Numbered from the stretch's first letter, positions 45,310 through 54,252 are shown. The stretch is 64,000 nucleotides of DNA from Streptomyces prunicolor NBRC 13075 (GCF_000367365.1 NZ_BARF01000107.1:1-64000), one strand, 5' to 3'. Numbers and translations: made by a program. The notes: generated by a model from the sequence alone, not told the origin.

Positions 45310-46329
45310 CTACAACTCCACGACCACCGTGCCGATGTGGTGTCCTTCGAGCAGTTCCATCAGGGCGCGGGGTGCCTGGTCGATTCCGGACAGGCGGGTG
45401 TGCGGGACGGTGACCGAGCCCTCGCGGAACCAACGGCCGAACGTCTCCTGGTATTCCGCCAGCGCGTCCCGGTGGCGCGCGCCGCTGACGCCGCGGAGCT
45501 GGATCCCCCGCACGATGAGCGAGTAGGTGTCGATCTCGACGGGCGCCGTGTTCTCGCCCGGCACCTGTACGGAGAGCGCTCCGATCAGCCCCACCCGGGC
45601 ACCGGGCCGGGCCAGGGCCAGCGCGGCTCGCAGCTGCTCCCCGCCGACGGTGTCGACTACCGCGTCGATGCCTTCGGGGGCCGCCTTGCGCAGCTGTTCC
45701 TCGATCGGTCCCGCTCCGCGCAGCACGACCGCGTCGTACCCCAGTGTCCCGACCAGGTAGTCGGCCTTGCGCTGTGAGCTGGTGCTCCCGATGACCCGGT
45801 CCGCCCCGCGCAGGCGGGCGAACTGCCCGGCCATGGTGCCGAGTCCGCCCGCCGCGCCGGAGACGAACACCGTGTCCCCCTCGCGCACTTCGGCTCCCCG
45901 GACGACGCCGATCCAGGCCGACGGCCCCTGCGAGAGGTACGCCACCGGGTCCGGCAGGACCGTCAGGTCGACTGGTTGCACCGCGTCGGCCTCCACCACG
46001 GCGTACTCGCGGAACCCCGCCCAGTGCGACACCAGATCACCGGGGCGCAGCGTCCCGCCCTCGGGGGCCGTCACCACCTCACCGACGGCCGGAGCCGACA
46101 AGGGCCGACCGACCTCGAACGACGGCATCGGCATCCCCGTGTCTCCCCTCATCAGGGTGCGCAGGGAGGCGGCGACGCTCATCAGGCGGTTGCGCACCAG
46201 CGCCTGCCCGGGTCCCGGTTGCGGGACGGGAACCTCCGCCACGGTGAAGTGGCCTGATTCCAGGGCACGTTCGGGACGGGAGGCGAGACGGACCTCGCGA
46301 TGTTCGGCGGGGATGTTCGACGGAGACAT
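45310..46329 (-). CDS. NADP-dependent oxidoreductase (MDR, enal/prostaglandin reductase-like)
   Basis: 339 residues. GroES-like N-domain (VRNRLMSVAASLRTLMRGDT), Rossmann domain with VFVSGAAGGLGTMAGQFARL and VDTVGGEQLRAALALARPGA, and a C-terminal HTRLSGIDQAPRALMELLEG, as in double-bond reductases of the curcumin/prostaglandin reductase type. It reduces activated alkenes using NADPH, probably for detoxification. AGGAG lies 8 bases upstream of the ATG. The adjacent MerR gene is co-transcribed. Confidence 0.87.
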   Translation of the reverse strand: MSPSNIPAEHREVRLASRPERALESGHFTVAEVPVPQPGPGQALVRNRLMSVAASLRTLMRGDTGMPMPSFEVGRPLSAPAVGEVVTAPEGGTLRPGDLVSHWAGFREYAVVEADAVQPVDLTVLPDPVAYLSQGPSAWIGVVRGAEVREGDTVFVSGAAGGLGTMAGQFARLRGADRVIGSTSSQRKADYLVGTLGYDAVVLRGAGPIEEQLRKAAPEGIDAVVDTVGGEQLRAALALARPGARVGLIGALSVQVPGENTAPVEIDTYSLIVRGIQLRGVSGARHRDALAEYQETFGRWFREGSVTVPHTRLSGIDQAPRALMELLEGHHIGTVVVEL

Positions 46330-46382
46330 CTACAGGCTCCTGAAGGGGTGTTGACGGCCGCACACCACGTGCGGCGTCCCCG

Positions 46383-46414
46383 ACGTTAAAAGTTGACGCG
46401 CACGTCAAGGTCAA
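46383..46414 (-). promoter_or_regulatory. MerR-type promoter with dyad in a 20-bp spacer
   Basis: On the minus strand: -35 TTGACC (46414-46409), -10 TAACGT (46388-46383), spacer 20 bp. The spacer contains the inverted repeat TTGACG-CGCA-CGTCAA (46393-46408). An over-long spacer with an internal dyad is the hallmark of MerR-activated promoters. Confidence 0.85.
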
Positions 46415-46463
46415 GCCCGAGCGGACGGTCCGGCCGATGCCGCTCGCCTGTCCGCACCTGCCA

Positions 46464-46493
46464 TTGACGTACGACGATGTCGCTCCGTACGAT
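46464..46493 (+). promoter_or_regulatory. Housekeeping-type promoter of the riboswitch transcript
   Basis: -35 TTGACG (46464-46469), 18-bp spacer, -10 TACGAT (46488-46493). It places the transcription start at about 46500, exactly at the 5' edge of the riboswitch. Confidence 0.75.
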
Positions 46494-46500
46494 CACGATC

Positions 46501-46616
46501 GGCATCGAGTGTCAGCGTCAAGCCCTGGCTTGCTGACCGGCAACCCTCCGACGCGGTGGGGTGCTCCAGGTGAAAGCCCGGCAGGATCACCGAGGATCTC
46601 TGCAAGCGCGAGACCC
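46501..46616 (+). promoter_or_regulatory. SAM-IV riboswitch
   Basis: Contains the SAM-binding core shared by SAM-I/SAM-IV aptamers. In order: GAGTGTCAGCG, AAGCCCTGGCTTGCTG, ACCGGCAACCCTCC, GCGGTGGGGTGC, GGTGAAAGCC, and the downstream SAM-IV element GCAAGCGCGAGACCC. The layout, with the pseudoknot-forming 3' part, fits the actinobacterial SAM-IV class. It probably lowers expression of the downstream leader peptide and ABC importer when S-adenosylmethionine is plentiful. The fold was assigned by motif reading, not computed. Confidence 0.88.
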
Positions 46617-46648
46617 TGTGGCCGGGGTCGGAGATGTGGAGGACGGTC

Positions 46649-46774
46649 GTGCGACACAACAGTGCCCCGAGTGTCTCCATCGCCTCCCTGACGGCCGCGA
46701 CAGTGTTCTCCCGGTTCTCGCGCCGCCGTCACATCGACCTGCAGCGCTTCACCAGCTGTCTGTGTCGCGCCTGA
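46649..46774 (+). CDS. Cysteine-containing leader peptide after the riboswitch
   Basis: 41-residue peptide from GTG 46649 with GGAGG 7 bases upstream. The C-terminal SRRRHIDLQRFTSCLCRA matches the leader peptide pattern (RRHIDL ... CLCR). It begins 33 bases after the SAM-IV aptamer and ends 236 bases before the binding-protein gene. The region between contains a small TCGGCG/CGCCGA hairpin at 46918-46932. Confidence 0.78.
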   Translation: MRHNSAPSVSIASLTAATVFSRFSRRRHIDLQRFTSCLCRA

Positions 46775-47010
46775 CCGCCTTGACCACGTCCGTCTGACGT
46801 CCGTCGCGGCCTGTAGGCGCTTTCCCGCAACCTCTCGCGGTCCTGTCCAAGTTCACGGACGGGTGCCGCAACCGCCGCGTCCTTCCCGCCCGACACCCCC
46901 AACTGCACTGCCCGCCATCGGCGTTGCGCCGACCGGAGCGGCACGCCCGCGCGCGCAGCCGTGATCCGCGGGGCACCCCATGCGTAGTGACACGAGTAGG
47001 AGCACCCTCC

Positions 47011-48633
47011 GTGAGAGCACATCCGGACATCCGGCCCACCCGATGGGCGGCGCTGGCCGCCCTTCTGACCACCAGCGTCCTGCTCACCGCCTGCGGATCC
47101 GGCAGCAGTGGCGGCTCGGGCAGCGGCGGTGGCCCGGCGAAGTCCGGTGGCACCCTGACCTTCGCGGTGGGCTCCGACGCCGGGTGTGTGGACCCGCAGC
47201 AGGTGGCCAGCAACGACACCATCTACTCGGTGCGGCAGCTCGTGGACTCCCTCACCGACCAGGATCCCGAGACCGGCGAGATCGTGCCGTGGCTCGCGAA
47301 GAGCTGGGACATCAGCTCCGACGCGACGGCGTTCACCTTCCATCTCAGATCGGGTGTCACCTTCAGCGACGGATCGAAGCTGACCGCCCAGGTGGTCAAG
47401 GACAACTTCGACGCGGTGCCGAAGCTGGGTGCGCTGGGCACCCTCGCCGAGGGCTATCTCAGCGGCGTCACGAGCACGACCGTGGTCGACCCGCTCACCG
47501 TCAAGGTGACCTTCAAGCAGCCCAACGCCCAGTTCCTGCAGGCCACTTCGACACACTCGCTGGGCATCGAGTCGTCGGCGAGCGTGAAGCAGAGCCCGCA
47601 GCGGAAGTGCAGCCAGGGAGTGGTCGGCTCCGGTCCCTTCACGCTGAAGCAGTACGTGCAGAACCAGTCGATCACCCTGGGCAGGCGCACCGGGTACGCC
47701 TGGGGTTCCTCGCTGTGGCACAAGAGTGGCGAGGCCTACCTGGACAAGGTCGTCTTCAAGGTCGTGCCCGAGGCGGGCGTGCGGGCCGGCAGTCTCCAGT
47801 CCGGGCAGGTGAACGCGATCAGCAGCGTCGGCAAGGCCAACGAGGCGGCTCTCAAGGGCGGCCAGGTCACCCTTCAGCGGCGGGCCAACCCCGGCGTGGT
47901 GTTCGGCCTGGCCTTCAACAACGCGCGGCCGGCTCTGAAGGACGCGCTGGTACGCCAGGCCATCGGGTTCGCCATCGACCGGGGGCAGATCGCCGACACC
48001 GTGTTCCCGACCGGAACCCAGCCCGCGACCAGCGTCCTGGCGCACACCACACCCGACTACGCGGACCTCTCCTCGGACCTGACGACCGACGCGGCAAAGG
48101 CCAAGTCCCTGCTGGAGGCGGCCGGTTGGAAGACCGGCGGCGACGGCATCCGCACCAAGGACGGCAGGAAGCTGACCCTGACCGTCGACTGGATACCCAA
48201 CTCGGCCACCAACCAGCCCGCGTTGGAGCTGATCCAGCAGCAACTCAAGGCGGTCGGCGTCGCCCTGACGCTCAAGCAGCTCCAGGTCACCCAGCTCGCC
48301 CCGACACTGCAGTCGGGCGACTACGACGCGGCGTGGGGGAACATCACCCGGGCCGACCCGGACATCCTGCGCAACTCCTTCTCCACCAAGCTCGCCAACT
48401 TCTACCGCGTTCCCGTGACCGAGCTGGACAGCGCGCTGACCGGACAGGCGGCGACCACGGACGCCACGAAGCGCAAGCAACTCGTCCAGCAGGCACAGCA
48501 GTTGATCGTGCGGAACGCCTACTACGCACCCGTGGTGGAGCTCCAGACCCAGATCGGCGTGTCGAACAAGGTGCACGGCCTGAACTTCGACGCCTCCAGC
48601 CGGATCCAGCTGCACGACACCTGGATCGGCTGA
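47011..48633 (+). CDS. Peptide/organosulfur ABC transporter binding lipoprotein
   Basis: 540 residues. The signal peptide ends in a lipobox (VLLTAC). It is a class 5 (DppA/OppA-type) solute-binding protein: LTFAVGSDAGCVDPQQV, QLVDSLTDQDPETGEIVPWL, VTFSDGSKLTAQVVKDNFDA, VRQAIGFAIDRGQI. GTG 47011 has AGGAG 9 bases upstream; upstream in-frame starts are less likely. Riboswitch and leader peptide control point to import of a methionine, peptide or other organosulfur compound rather than general peptides. First gene of a four-gene importer operon. Confidence 0.9.
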   Translation: MRAHPDIRPTRWAALAALLTTSVLLTACGSGSSGGSGSGGGPAKSGGTLTFAVGSDAGCVDPQQVASNDTIYSVRQLVDSLTDQDPETGEIVPWLAKSWDISSDATAFTFHLRSGVTFSDGSKLTAQVVKDNFDAVPKLGALGTLAEGYLSGVTSTTVVDPLTVKVTFKQPNAQFLQATSTHSLGIESSASVKQSPQRKCSQGVVGSGPFTLKQYVQNQSITLGRRTGYAWGSSLWHKSGEAYLDKVVFKVVPEAGVRAGSLQSGQVNAISSVGKANEAALKGGQVTLQRRANPGVVFGLAFNNARPALKDALVRQAIGFAIDRGQIADTVFPTGTQPATSVLAHTTPDYADLSSDLTTDAAKAKSLLEAAGWKTGGDGIRTKDGRKLTLTVDWIPNSATNQPALELIQQQLKAVGVALTLKQLQVTQLAPTLQSGDYDAAWGNITRADPDILRNSFSTKLANFYRVPVTELDSALTGQAATTDATKRKQLVQQAQQLIVRNAYYAPVVELQTQIGVSNKVHGLNFDASSRIQLHDTWIG

Positions 48634-48636
48634 CGC

Positions 48637-49596
48637 ATGCGCCGCTATGTGATCAAACGGCTCGCCCAGGCGGTCGGGGTGCTGTGGGCGGCCTACACGG
48701 TGTCCTTCCTGGTGCTCGACTTCCTGCCCGGTGATCCGGTCACGGCCATGGCCGGTGCCGGAATGGACTCCGGTCAGGTCGATCCGGCACAACTGACCGC
48801 GCTGCGCCACGAGTACGGCTTCGACAAACCGGTCCTGGTGCAGTACGCCGACTACCTCGGCAAGGCGGTGCGCGGGGACTTCGGCGACTCGGTCTCGACC
48901 GGCCGGCCGGTGTCCTCGACGCTGGCCGACGCGCTGCCGCAGACACTGCAGTTGACCGGTGCCGCGCTGTTGCTCGCGGTGTTTCTCGGCGGCGGTCTTG
49001 CGGTGCTGGCGACCTACACCTCGCGGCGCTGGCTGCGCCAACTGCTGCTGTCGTTGCCGCCGTTGGGGGTGTCGGTGCCGACGTTCTGGGTGGGGCTGCT
49101 GCTCGTCGAGTCGTTCTCGTTCCGCCTGCACTGGTTCGCGGCCTTCGGCAACGACGGGCTGCGCGGGCTGATCCTGCCGGCGGTGACACTGGCGGTCCCC
49201 ACCGGTGCGCAGGTCGCTCAGGTTCTCGCCAAGAGCCTGCTCACCGCGCTGGATCAGGCCTATGTGGAGACCGCCCGCGCCAAGGGCGCCGGCCGTTGGC
49301 GAATCCATCTGCGGCACGCGCTGCGCAACGCGTCGCTGCCGGCGCTGACGGTCGTAGGCCTGCTGGTCGGGCAGTTGATCGCCGGTTCGGTGGTCGTCGA
49401 GACAGTGTTCTCGCGTGACGGTCTCGGCCGGGTGACGGCCGCCGCGGTCACGGCCCAGGACATCCCGCTCGTCCAGGGCGTGGTGGTGTTCGGAGCGCTG
49501 ATCTTCGTGGTGACGAACCTGGTCGTCGATCTCGTCTATCCGCTGCTGGACCCGCGGATCGTGGTGGCCCCGGGCCGGAAGGCGGTTGCCGTATGA
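48637..49596 (+). CDS. ABC importer permease (DppB-like)
   Basis: 319 residues with six membrane segments. N-terminal YVIKRLAQAVGVLWAAYTVS and LDFLPGDPVTAM are typical of DppB/OppB. The cytoplasmic EAA loop is YVETARAKGAGRWRIHLRHA. It starts 3 bases after the lipoprotein stop and overlaps the next gene by 4 bases. Confidence 0.92.
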   Translation: MRRYVIKRLAQAVGVLWAAYTVSFLVLDFLPGDPVTAMAGAGMDSGQVDPAQLTALRHEYGFDKPVLVQYADYLGKAVRGDFGDSVSTGRPVSSTLADALPQTLQLTGAALLLAVFLGGGLAVLATYTSRRWLRQLLLSLPPLGVSVPTFWVGLLLVESFSFRLHWFAAFGNDGLRGLILPAVTLAVPTGAQVAQVLAKSLLTALDQAYVETARAKGAGRWRIHLRHALRNASLPALTVVGLLVGQLIAGSVVVETVFSRDGLGRVTAAAVTAQDIPLVQGVVVFGALIFVVTNLVVDLVYPLLDPRIVVAPGRKAVAV

Positions 49597-50519
49597 GCCG
49601 GGATCTGGTCGACGACACCGCCGCCGATGCCGCGCTCGGTTTCGCCCGGCCGGTCGAGCCCGGCTCCGACCCCGGGCCGGCACACCGCGTCGACGTGCGG
49701 CGCATCCTGCGGTTCCTGGTGCGCCGCCCGGGCCTGCTGCTGTCGGTCCTCCTCGTCGTGCTGGTGGTGCTGGCCTCCTTCTGGCCGGGGCTGTTCACCT
49801 CGCGCGATCCGCTGACGGGAGTGCCGTCGCAGAACTTCCGCGGCCCGAGCGGCGCGCACTGGTTCGGCACGGACGAACTGGGCCGTGACGTGTTCTCCCG
49901 CGTGGTCCACGGCGCCCAACTGTCCCTGAAGGCAACGCTGATCGCGGTGGCGGTCGCGTTCGTGGTCGGCAGTCTGATCGGTCTGGTCGCCGGGTTCGTC
50001 GGCCGCTGGGTCGACGACGTGCTGATGCGCTTCGTCGACGTCCTGCTGTCGATCCCCGCGCTGTTCCTGTCCCTGGCCCTGGTCACCGCGCTGGGCTACG
50101 GCACGGTGAAGGTGGCGGTCGCGGTCGGCATCGCCAGCGTCGCGAGCTTCGCCCGGGTCACCCGGGCCGAGGTGCTGCGGGTGCGCCAAGCGGTCTTCGT
50201 CGAGGCATCACGCGCGTGCGGGACCCGCTGGTACGCGGTGCTGGGCCGGCACGTACTGCCCAACGCCGCGGGCCCGGTGATCGTCCTGGCCACCCTCGAC
50301 TTCGGCTCCGCGATCCTGGCCGTCTCGGCCCTGAGCTTCCTCGGCTACGGCGCCCCGCCACCGGCACCGGAGTGGGGCACGCTGATCTCCGACGGCCGCA
50401 ACTACCTCGCGAACGCATGGTGGTTGACCGCACTGCCCGGGCTGGCGATCGCCGCGACCGTGCTGGCCACCAACCGCATCGCACGGGCACTGGACGGCGA
50501 ATGGTCCAGGCAGCGATGA
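49593..50519 (+). CDS. ABC importer permease (DppC-like)
   Basis: 308 residues with the DppC pattern: a cytoplasmic N-tail, first helix LLSVLLVVLVVLASFWPGLF, then HWFGTDELGRDVFSRVVHGA, EAA loop FVEASRACGTRWYAVLGRHV, and SFLGYGAPPPAPEWGTLISD. It pairs with the DppB-like subunit. ATGA overlaps occur at both ends, so the operon is tightly coupled. Confidence 0.92.
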   Translation: MSRDLVDDTAADAALGFARPVEPGSDPGPAHRVDVRRILRFLVRRPGLLLSVLLVVLVVLASFWPGLFTSRDPLTGVPSQNFRGPSGAHWFGTDELGRDVFSRVVHGAQLSLKATLIAVAVAFVVGSLIGLVAGFVGRWVDDVLMRFVDVLLSIPALFLSLALVTALGYGTVKVAVAVGIASVASFARVTRAEVLRVRQAVFVEASRACGTRWYAVLGRHVLPNAAGPVIVLATLDFGSAILAVSALSFLGYGAPPPAPEWGTLISDGRNYLANAWWLTALPGLAIAATVLATNRIARALDGEWSRQR

Positions 50520-52240
50520 CCGGCACCCCGACGAACACGCCTGGAACGGACGACGACTTGAGTACGACACCGAGCACCGAGCCGGTCCACCCCGAGCAGG
50601 GCGCCGCGCTGGAGATACGCGGCCTGTCGGTGTCGTACCGCACGCGCGGCGGCATCGTGCGGGCGGTGCGGGACGTCGACCTCGACGTGCGGCCGGGCGA
50701 AGTGACCGCCGTGGTCGGCGAGTCCGGGTCCGGCAAGAGCACCACCGCGCATGCCGTCACCCGGCTCCTGGCACCGAACGCCCATATCGACGCCGGCACG
50801 ATCCGCTTCGGACGCCACGACCTCACCACACTGACCGAGGCGGAACTGCGCACCGTACGCGGTGCGCGGATCGGCCTGGTGCCCCAGGACCCGTCCGTGT
50901 CGCTCAACCCGGTCAAACGCGTCGGCGAACAGGTCGCCGAGGTGCTGCGCATCCACGGTCTCGCGACCCGGCGTTCCGCACCGGCGGAGGCGATCGACAT
51001 CCTGAACCGGGCCGGGCTGCCCGACGCGGCCACCCGCGCACGCCAGTATCCGCACGAACTCTCCGGCGGAATGCGGCAACGGGCCCTGATCGCCATCGCC
51101 CTGGCCGCCGGCCCGGAGCTGATCATCGCCGATGAGCCGACCAGTGCGCTCGACGTCACCGTGCAACGCGTCATCCTCGACCATCTCCAGCGCCTCACCG
51201 AGGAGTTGGGGACGGCGATCCTGCTGGTGACCCACGATCTCGGCGTCGCCGCCGACCGGGCCCAGCGCCTGGTCGTCATGTCGCAGGGCCAGGTCGTCGA
51301 GGCAGGTCCGACCCGGGACGTCCTCGCCGACCCCCAACACGCCTACACACGAAGGCTGTTGGCGAGCGCACCGAGCCTGGCCACCGCGCGACCGCGCACC
51401 CCGGTCGCCCCGCCCGCACAGACCGGGTCGACACCGCTGGTCGAAGTACGGGGCGCGGTCAAGGAGTTCCGGCTCCCCCGTGCGGGCGGCGGATCCCGGA
51501 CACTGCGCGCGGTCGACGACGTCAGCTTCACCCTCCACCGGGGGCAGACCCTCGCGCTGGTCGGCGAGTCCGGCTCGGGCAAGTCCACCACCGCCCGCCT
51601 GGTGCTCCGCCTGACCGACGCGACCGACGGACACATCCTCTTCGACGGCGAAGACGTCACGACCGCCCGCGGCGCGCAGGCCAGACATCTGCGCCGACGC
51701 GCGCAACTCGTCTACCAGAACCCGTACGCCTCGCTCGACCCCCGCTTCTCCATCGGCGAGGTGATCACCGAACCGCTGCGCGCCTTCAAGGTCGGCGACC
51801 GCGCCTCCCGCCTCGCACGCGCCCGTGACCTGCTCGACCGGGTCGCGCTGCCCGCGTCGACGCTGGAGCGCCGTCCGGCGGAACTCTCGGGCGGGCAGCG
51901 CCAGCGCGTCGCGATCGCCAGGGCCCTCGCACTCTCTCCGGATCTGGTCGTCTGCGACGAGCCGGTGTCCGCGCTCGACGTCTCCGTCCAGGCCCAAGTC
52001 CTGGACCTGCTGGCCGAGTTGCAGGCCGACACCGGAGTGGCGTACCTGTTCATCTCGCACGACCTGGCCGTCGTACGCCAGATCGCGCACCAGGTGGCCG
52101 TCATGCGGGCGGGCCGCATCGTCGAGACGGGTGCCCCCGAGGACCTCTTCACGCACCCCCGCCACGAGTACACCCGCGAGCTGCTCGCGGCGATCCCCGG
52201 CCGCCGGGACGACCACGACCTGAGGACGCGGACCGCATGA
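50516..52240 (+). CDS. Fused double ATPase of the ABC importer (DppD-DppF type)
   Basis: 574 residues with two complete ATPase domains in one chain. Domain 1 (about 30-280): Walker A GESGSGKSTTAH, signature LSGGMRQR, Walker B LIIADEP. Domain 2 (about 310-560): Walker A GESGSGKSTTAR, signature LSGGQRQR, Walker B LVVCDEP. Each is followed by a DppD/DppF-type C-terminal segment (QHAYTRRLLASAP and RHEYTRELLAAIP). It powers uptake through the two permeases. Fusion of the two subunits is common in actinobacteria. Confidence 0.93.
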   Translation: MTGTPTNTPGTDDDLSTTPSTEPVHPEQGAALEIRGLSVSYRTRGGIVRAVRDVDLDVRPGEVTAVVGESGSGKSTTAHAVTRLLAPNAHIDAGTIRFGRHDLTTLTEAELRTVRGARIGLVPQDPSVSLNPVKRVGEQVAEVLRIHGLATRRSAPAEAIDILNRAGLPDAATRARQYPHELSGGMRQRALIAIALAAGPELIIADEPTSALDVTVQRVILDHLQRLTEELGTAILLVTHDLGVAADRAQRLVVMSQGQVVEAGPTRDVLADPQHAYTRRLLASAPSLATARPRTPVAPPAQTGSTPLVEVRGAVKEFRLPRAGGGSRTLRAVDDVSFTLHRGQTLALVGESGSGKSTTARLVLRLTDATDGHILFDGEDVTTARGAQARHLRRRAQLVYQNPYASLDPRFSIGEVITEPLRAFKVGDRASRLARARDLLDRVALPASTLERRPAELSGGQRQRVAIARALALSPDLVVCDEPVSALDVSVQAQVLDLLAELQADTGVAYLFISHDLAVVRQIAHQVAVMRAGRIVETGAPEDLFTHPRHEYTRELLAAIPGRRDDHDLRTRTA

Positions 52241-52589
52241 CCATCACCTCCCTCGCCTTCCTCGCCCCGGGCAACTTCGCCGACGACGCCCCGTACACCG
52301 GTCTGGAGGAGACCCTCCAACTCTTCGGGTACGGCGAGGAGTTGGGCTACGACGGGGCCTGGATCCGGCAGCGGCACCTCGAACACGGTGTGGGTTCGGC
52401 CGCGGTGTTCCTCGCCGCGGCCGGCTCTCAGCGGCCACAGCCGCAGCCGCGCAACCCCGGTCTGGTGGACCGCATTTGGTACGGCGGCGGCAGCCTTCGC
52501 TCGGCCCGTTGGGCCGGCGAGCACGGACTCAACCTGCTTTGCGCCCGAACTGGGCTGGCGGCCCGCGCAGTTGGAGGCCTCGCGATGAG
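52237..52589 (+). pseudogene. LLM-class monooxygenase with internal deletion
   Basis: The start overlaps the ATPase stop (ATGA). The first 60 residues match a flavin monooxygenase N-terminus (TLQLFGYGEELGYDGAWIRQ, SAAVFLAAAGSQ). The frame then jumps to what is normally about 100 residues later (NPGLVDRIWYGGGSLRSARW, GEHGLNLL) and loses similarity. The barrel core is missing, so it cannot be active. It shows that an oxidising enzyme once belonged to this importer operon. Confidence 0.8.
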
Positions 52590-52660
52590 TTCCGTACGAC
52601 TGGAGGTCCACGACCCGGGAGCCGTTCGCCGCCGGGCATCGCTTCAACGGCGAAGGCTCG

Positions 52661-53116
52661 TCAGTCCTGCGGCGGCACCGACGGGTCGGCCGCCCGCGAC
52701 CCCGCGTCGGGGGCGTGGAAACAGGCGCTGACCGACTTGCCGTGACGGCAGGGGTGCGACTCCCAGGTATCCGCCACCGCGTCCACGAGGAGCATGCCCC
52801 GTCCGCCGAGACGATCCGTACTGGCCTCGCGGGGTGTGGGCAGGTCGCCGGACTTGTCGTGCACGGTGACATGCAGACAGTGGTCGTCGCACGTCATCAC
52901 CAACTGGGCGCTGCTGTGGGCATGCCGGTGCGCGTTGGTCACCAGCTCGGAGACGGTGAGCAGTACGGCGTCCACCGTTTCCGGAGCGGTGGTGGTCCAG
53001 TGCAGCCCCTCAAGATGCCTGCGCGCCCAGTCCCGGGCCGATTTCATTTCGCTGTTCAACGGAAGCGTGCGGGCCCAGCCGACTGCCCGGAGCGACGAAC
53101 CTTCCACAGCGATCAT
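52661..53116 (-). CDS. HATPase-domain protein (RsbW-like anti-sigma type)
   Basis: 151 residues. Histidine-kinase-like ATPase fold with N-box VLLTVSELVTNAHRHA and the G-box region DRLGGRGMLLVDAVADTWE. No phosphoacceptor or sensor domain is present. These single-domain proteins in Streptomyces act as anti-sigma factors or kinases in partner-switching systems. ATG 53116. Confidence 0.88.
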   Translation of the reverse strand: MIAVEGSSLRAVGWARTLPLNSEMKSARDWARRHLEGLHWTTTAPETVDAVLLTVSELVTNAHRHAHSSAQLVMTCDDHCLHVTVHDKSGDLPTPREASTDRLGGRGMLLVDAVADTWESHPCRHGKSVSACFHAPDAGSRAADPSVPPQD

Positions 53117-53153
53117 TCCTCCTTGGGTGACGGGTGCCGCTCACCAGGTGTAC

Positions 53154-53300
53154 TCAGCGGCGGCCGCGGAGTTTGCCCAACAGGCGCCGGGCCTGGGCCT
53201 GGCGGCGCGGGTCGGCAGCGGCTCGGCGTACCTGTTCCACTGTGCGTCGCCCCTGGGGGCTCCTGACGAACCGCTTGATGCGCTCCATTACGCCCGACAT
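53154..53300 (-). CDS. Small basic conserved protein
   Basis: 48 residues, very basic and helical: MSGVMERIKRFVRSPQGRRT, VEQVRRAAADPRRQAQARRL, then LGKLRGRR. Similar short proteins are familiar in Streptomyces, with no known function. An excellent ribosome binding site (GAGGAGAGG) precedes the ATG. It is 37 bases upstream of the HATPase gene on the same strand, so the two may be co-transcribed. Confidence 0.7.
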   Translation of the reverse strand: MSGVMERIKRFVRSPQGRRTVEQVRRAAADPRRQAQARRLLGKLRGRR

Positions 53301-53415
53301 GACGTTCCTCTCCTCGAAGCACCGCGTTCATCGCACCGCGTTCATCACTGTCCCGACTACCCCGCTCCCGCCGACTCAGCCCTGTCACCTGGTACTTGCT
53401 GGGCGCGGAGGGGTG

Positions 53416-54252
53416 TCAGGAGATGACCCGGAGCCGCCCGTGGGACCCGCGGCGGAGTCGGTCGACGGCCTGCGCCGTGCTGTCGTCGGCAGGGAGGAGG
53501 ACGATCAACTGCTGTGCGTCCGAGGGGAGTTCGAGGGTCTCGCGGAGCAGTCGGAGTTCGTACCCCGACGGGTGGCTGAGGCGGAGTGCCCCGCGTCGGG
53601 GAACCACGTGCCGGTTCAGCCGGCGGGTGAAGTCGGGGCCTGCGGCGCGGGCGAGTTCCGTCGTGAACCACTCGGAGTTCGCCACGGACGGTCCGAGCCA
53701 CAGGTCGAAGGCCTGCTCGTCCGCGACGTCGTCCCAGTCCGTGAAGAACGTCCGCGCGCGGGGGTCGGTGAAGACGTAGCGCGTGAGGTTCGGTGTGTCC
53801 GTGTCGAGCAGTCCGGTGCCGCGCGTCACCGACTCGTAGCCGCTGGTGTGGGCGAGGACGTCGCCCAGCCGGTTGGTGACCATGGCGATGCCCGGTTCCA
53901 GCAGGCGGATCGTCTCCAGGACCGACGGGCGGACCTCACGGCTCGGCGGCGCGGGGCGCGTGTGCGTGGGGCATGCACCGCCGGTGATCTTCGTGAGGTA
54001 GCGCAGGTGGTCGCGCTCCGAGGAGTTGAGGCTGAGCGCGTCGGCGAGCGCGTTCACCACCGCCACCGAGGGATTGCGGTCGCGGCCCTGCTCGATACGG
54101 GTCAGGTACTCGACGCTGATGCCGGCCCGCGCGGCGAGGTCCGAGCGCCGCAGCCCCGGTGACCGGCGGCGGCCGTGATCGGGCAGTCCCAGCGACTGCG
54201 GCTGGATGCTGTCCCGCGTGGTCCGGATGAAATCCCCCAACGGCGAACCCAT
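53416..54252 (-). CDS. XRE/MmyB-type transcriptional regulator
   Basis: 278 residues. The N-terminal HTH (GLRRSDLAARAGISVEYLTR, IEQGRDRNPSVAVVNALADA) precedes a MmyB-like ligand domain (LLEPGIAMVTNRLGDVLAHT, TTELARAAGPDFTRRLNRHV, LSHPSGYELRLLRETLELP). The family commonly regulates an adjacent divergent oxidoreductase gene. Here the divergent gene is a frameshifted FMN reductase. A near-perfect dyad lies between them. Confidence 0.88.
   Translation of the reverse strand: MGSPLGDFIRTTRDSIQPQSLGLPDHGRRRSPGLRRSDLAARAGISVEYLTRIEQGRDRNPSVAVVNALADALSLNSSERDHLRYLTKITGGACPTHTRPAPPSREVRPSVLETIRLLEPGIAMVTNRLGDVLAHTSGYESVTRGTGLLDTDTPNLTRYVFTDPRARTFFTDWDDVADEQAFDLWLGPSVANSEWFTTELARAAGPDFTRRLNRHVVPRRGALRLSHPSGYELRLLRETLELPSDAQQLIVLLPADDSTAQAVDRLRRGSHGRLRVIS

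Noticed and set aside
46729..49683. 984-codon minus-strand open frame
   Set aside because: It is antisense to the riboswitch-controlled importer genes, which have clear family motifs, signals and coupling. The frame is low-complexity Arg/Gln/Gly sequence typical of antisense frames in GC-rich DNA.
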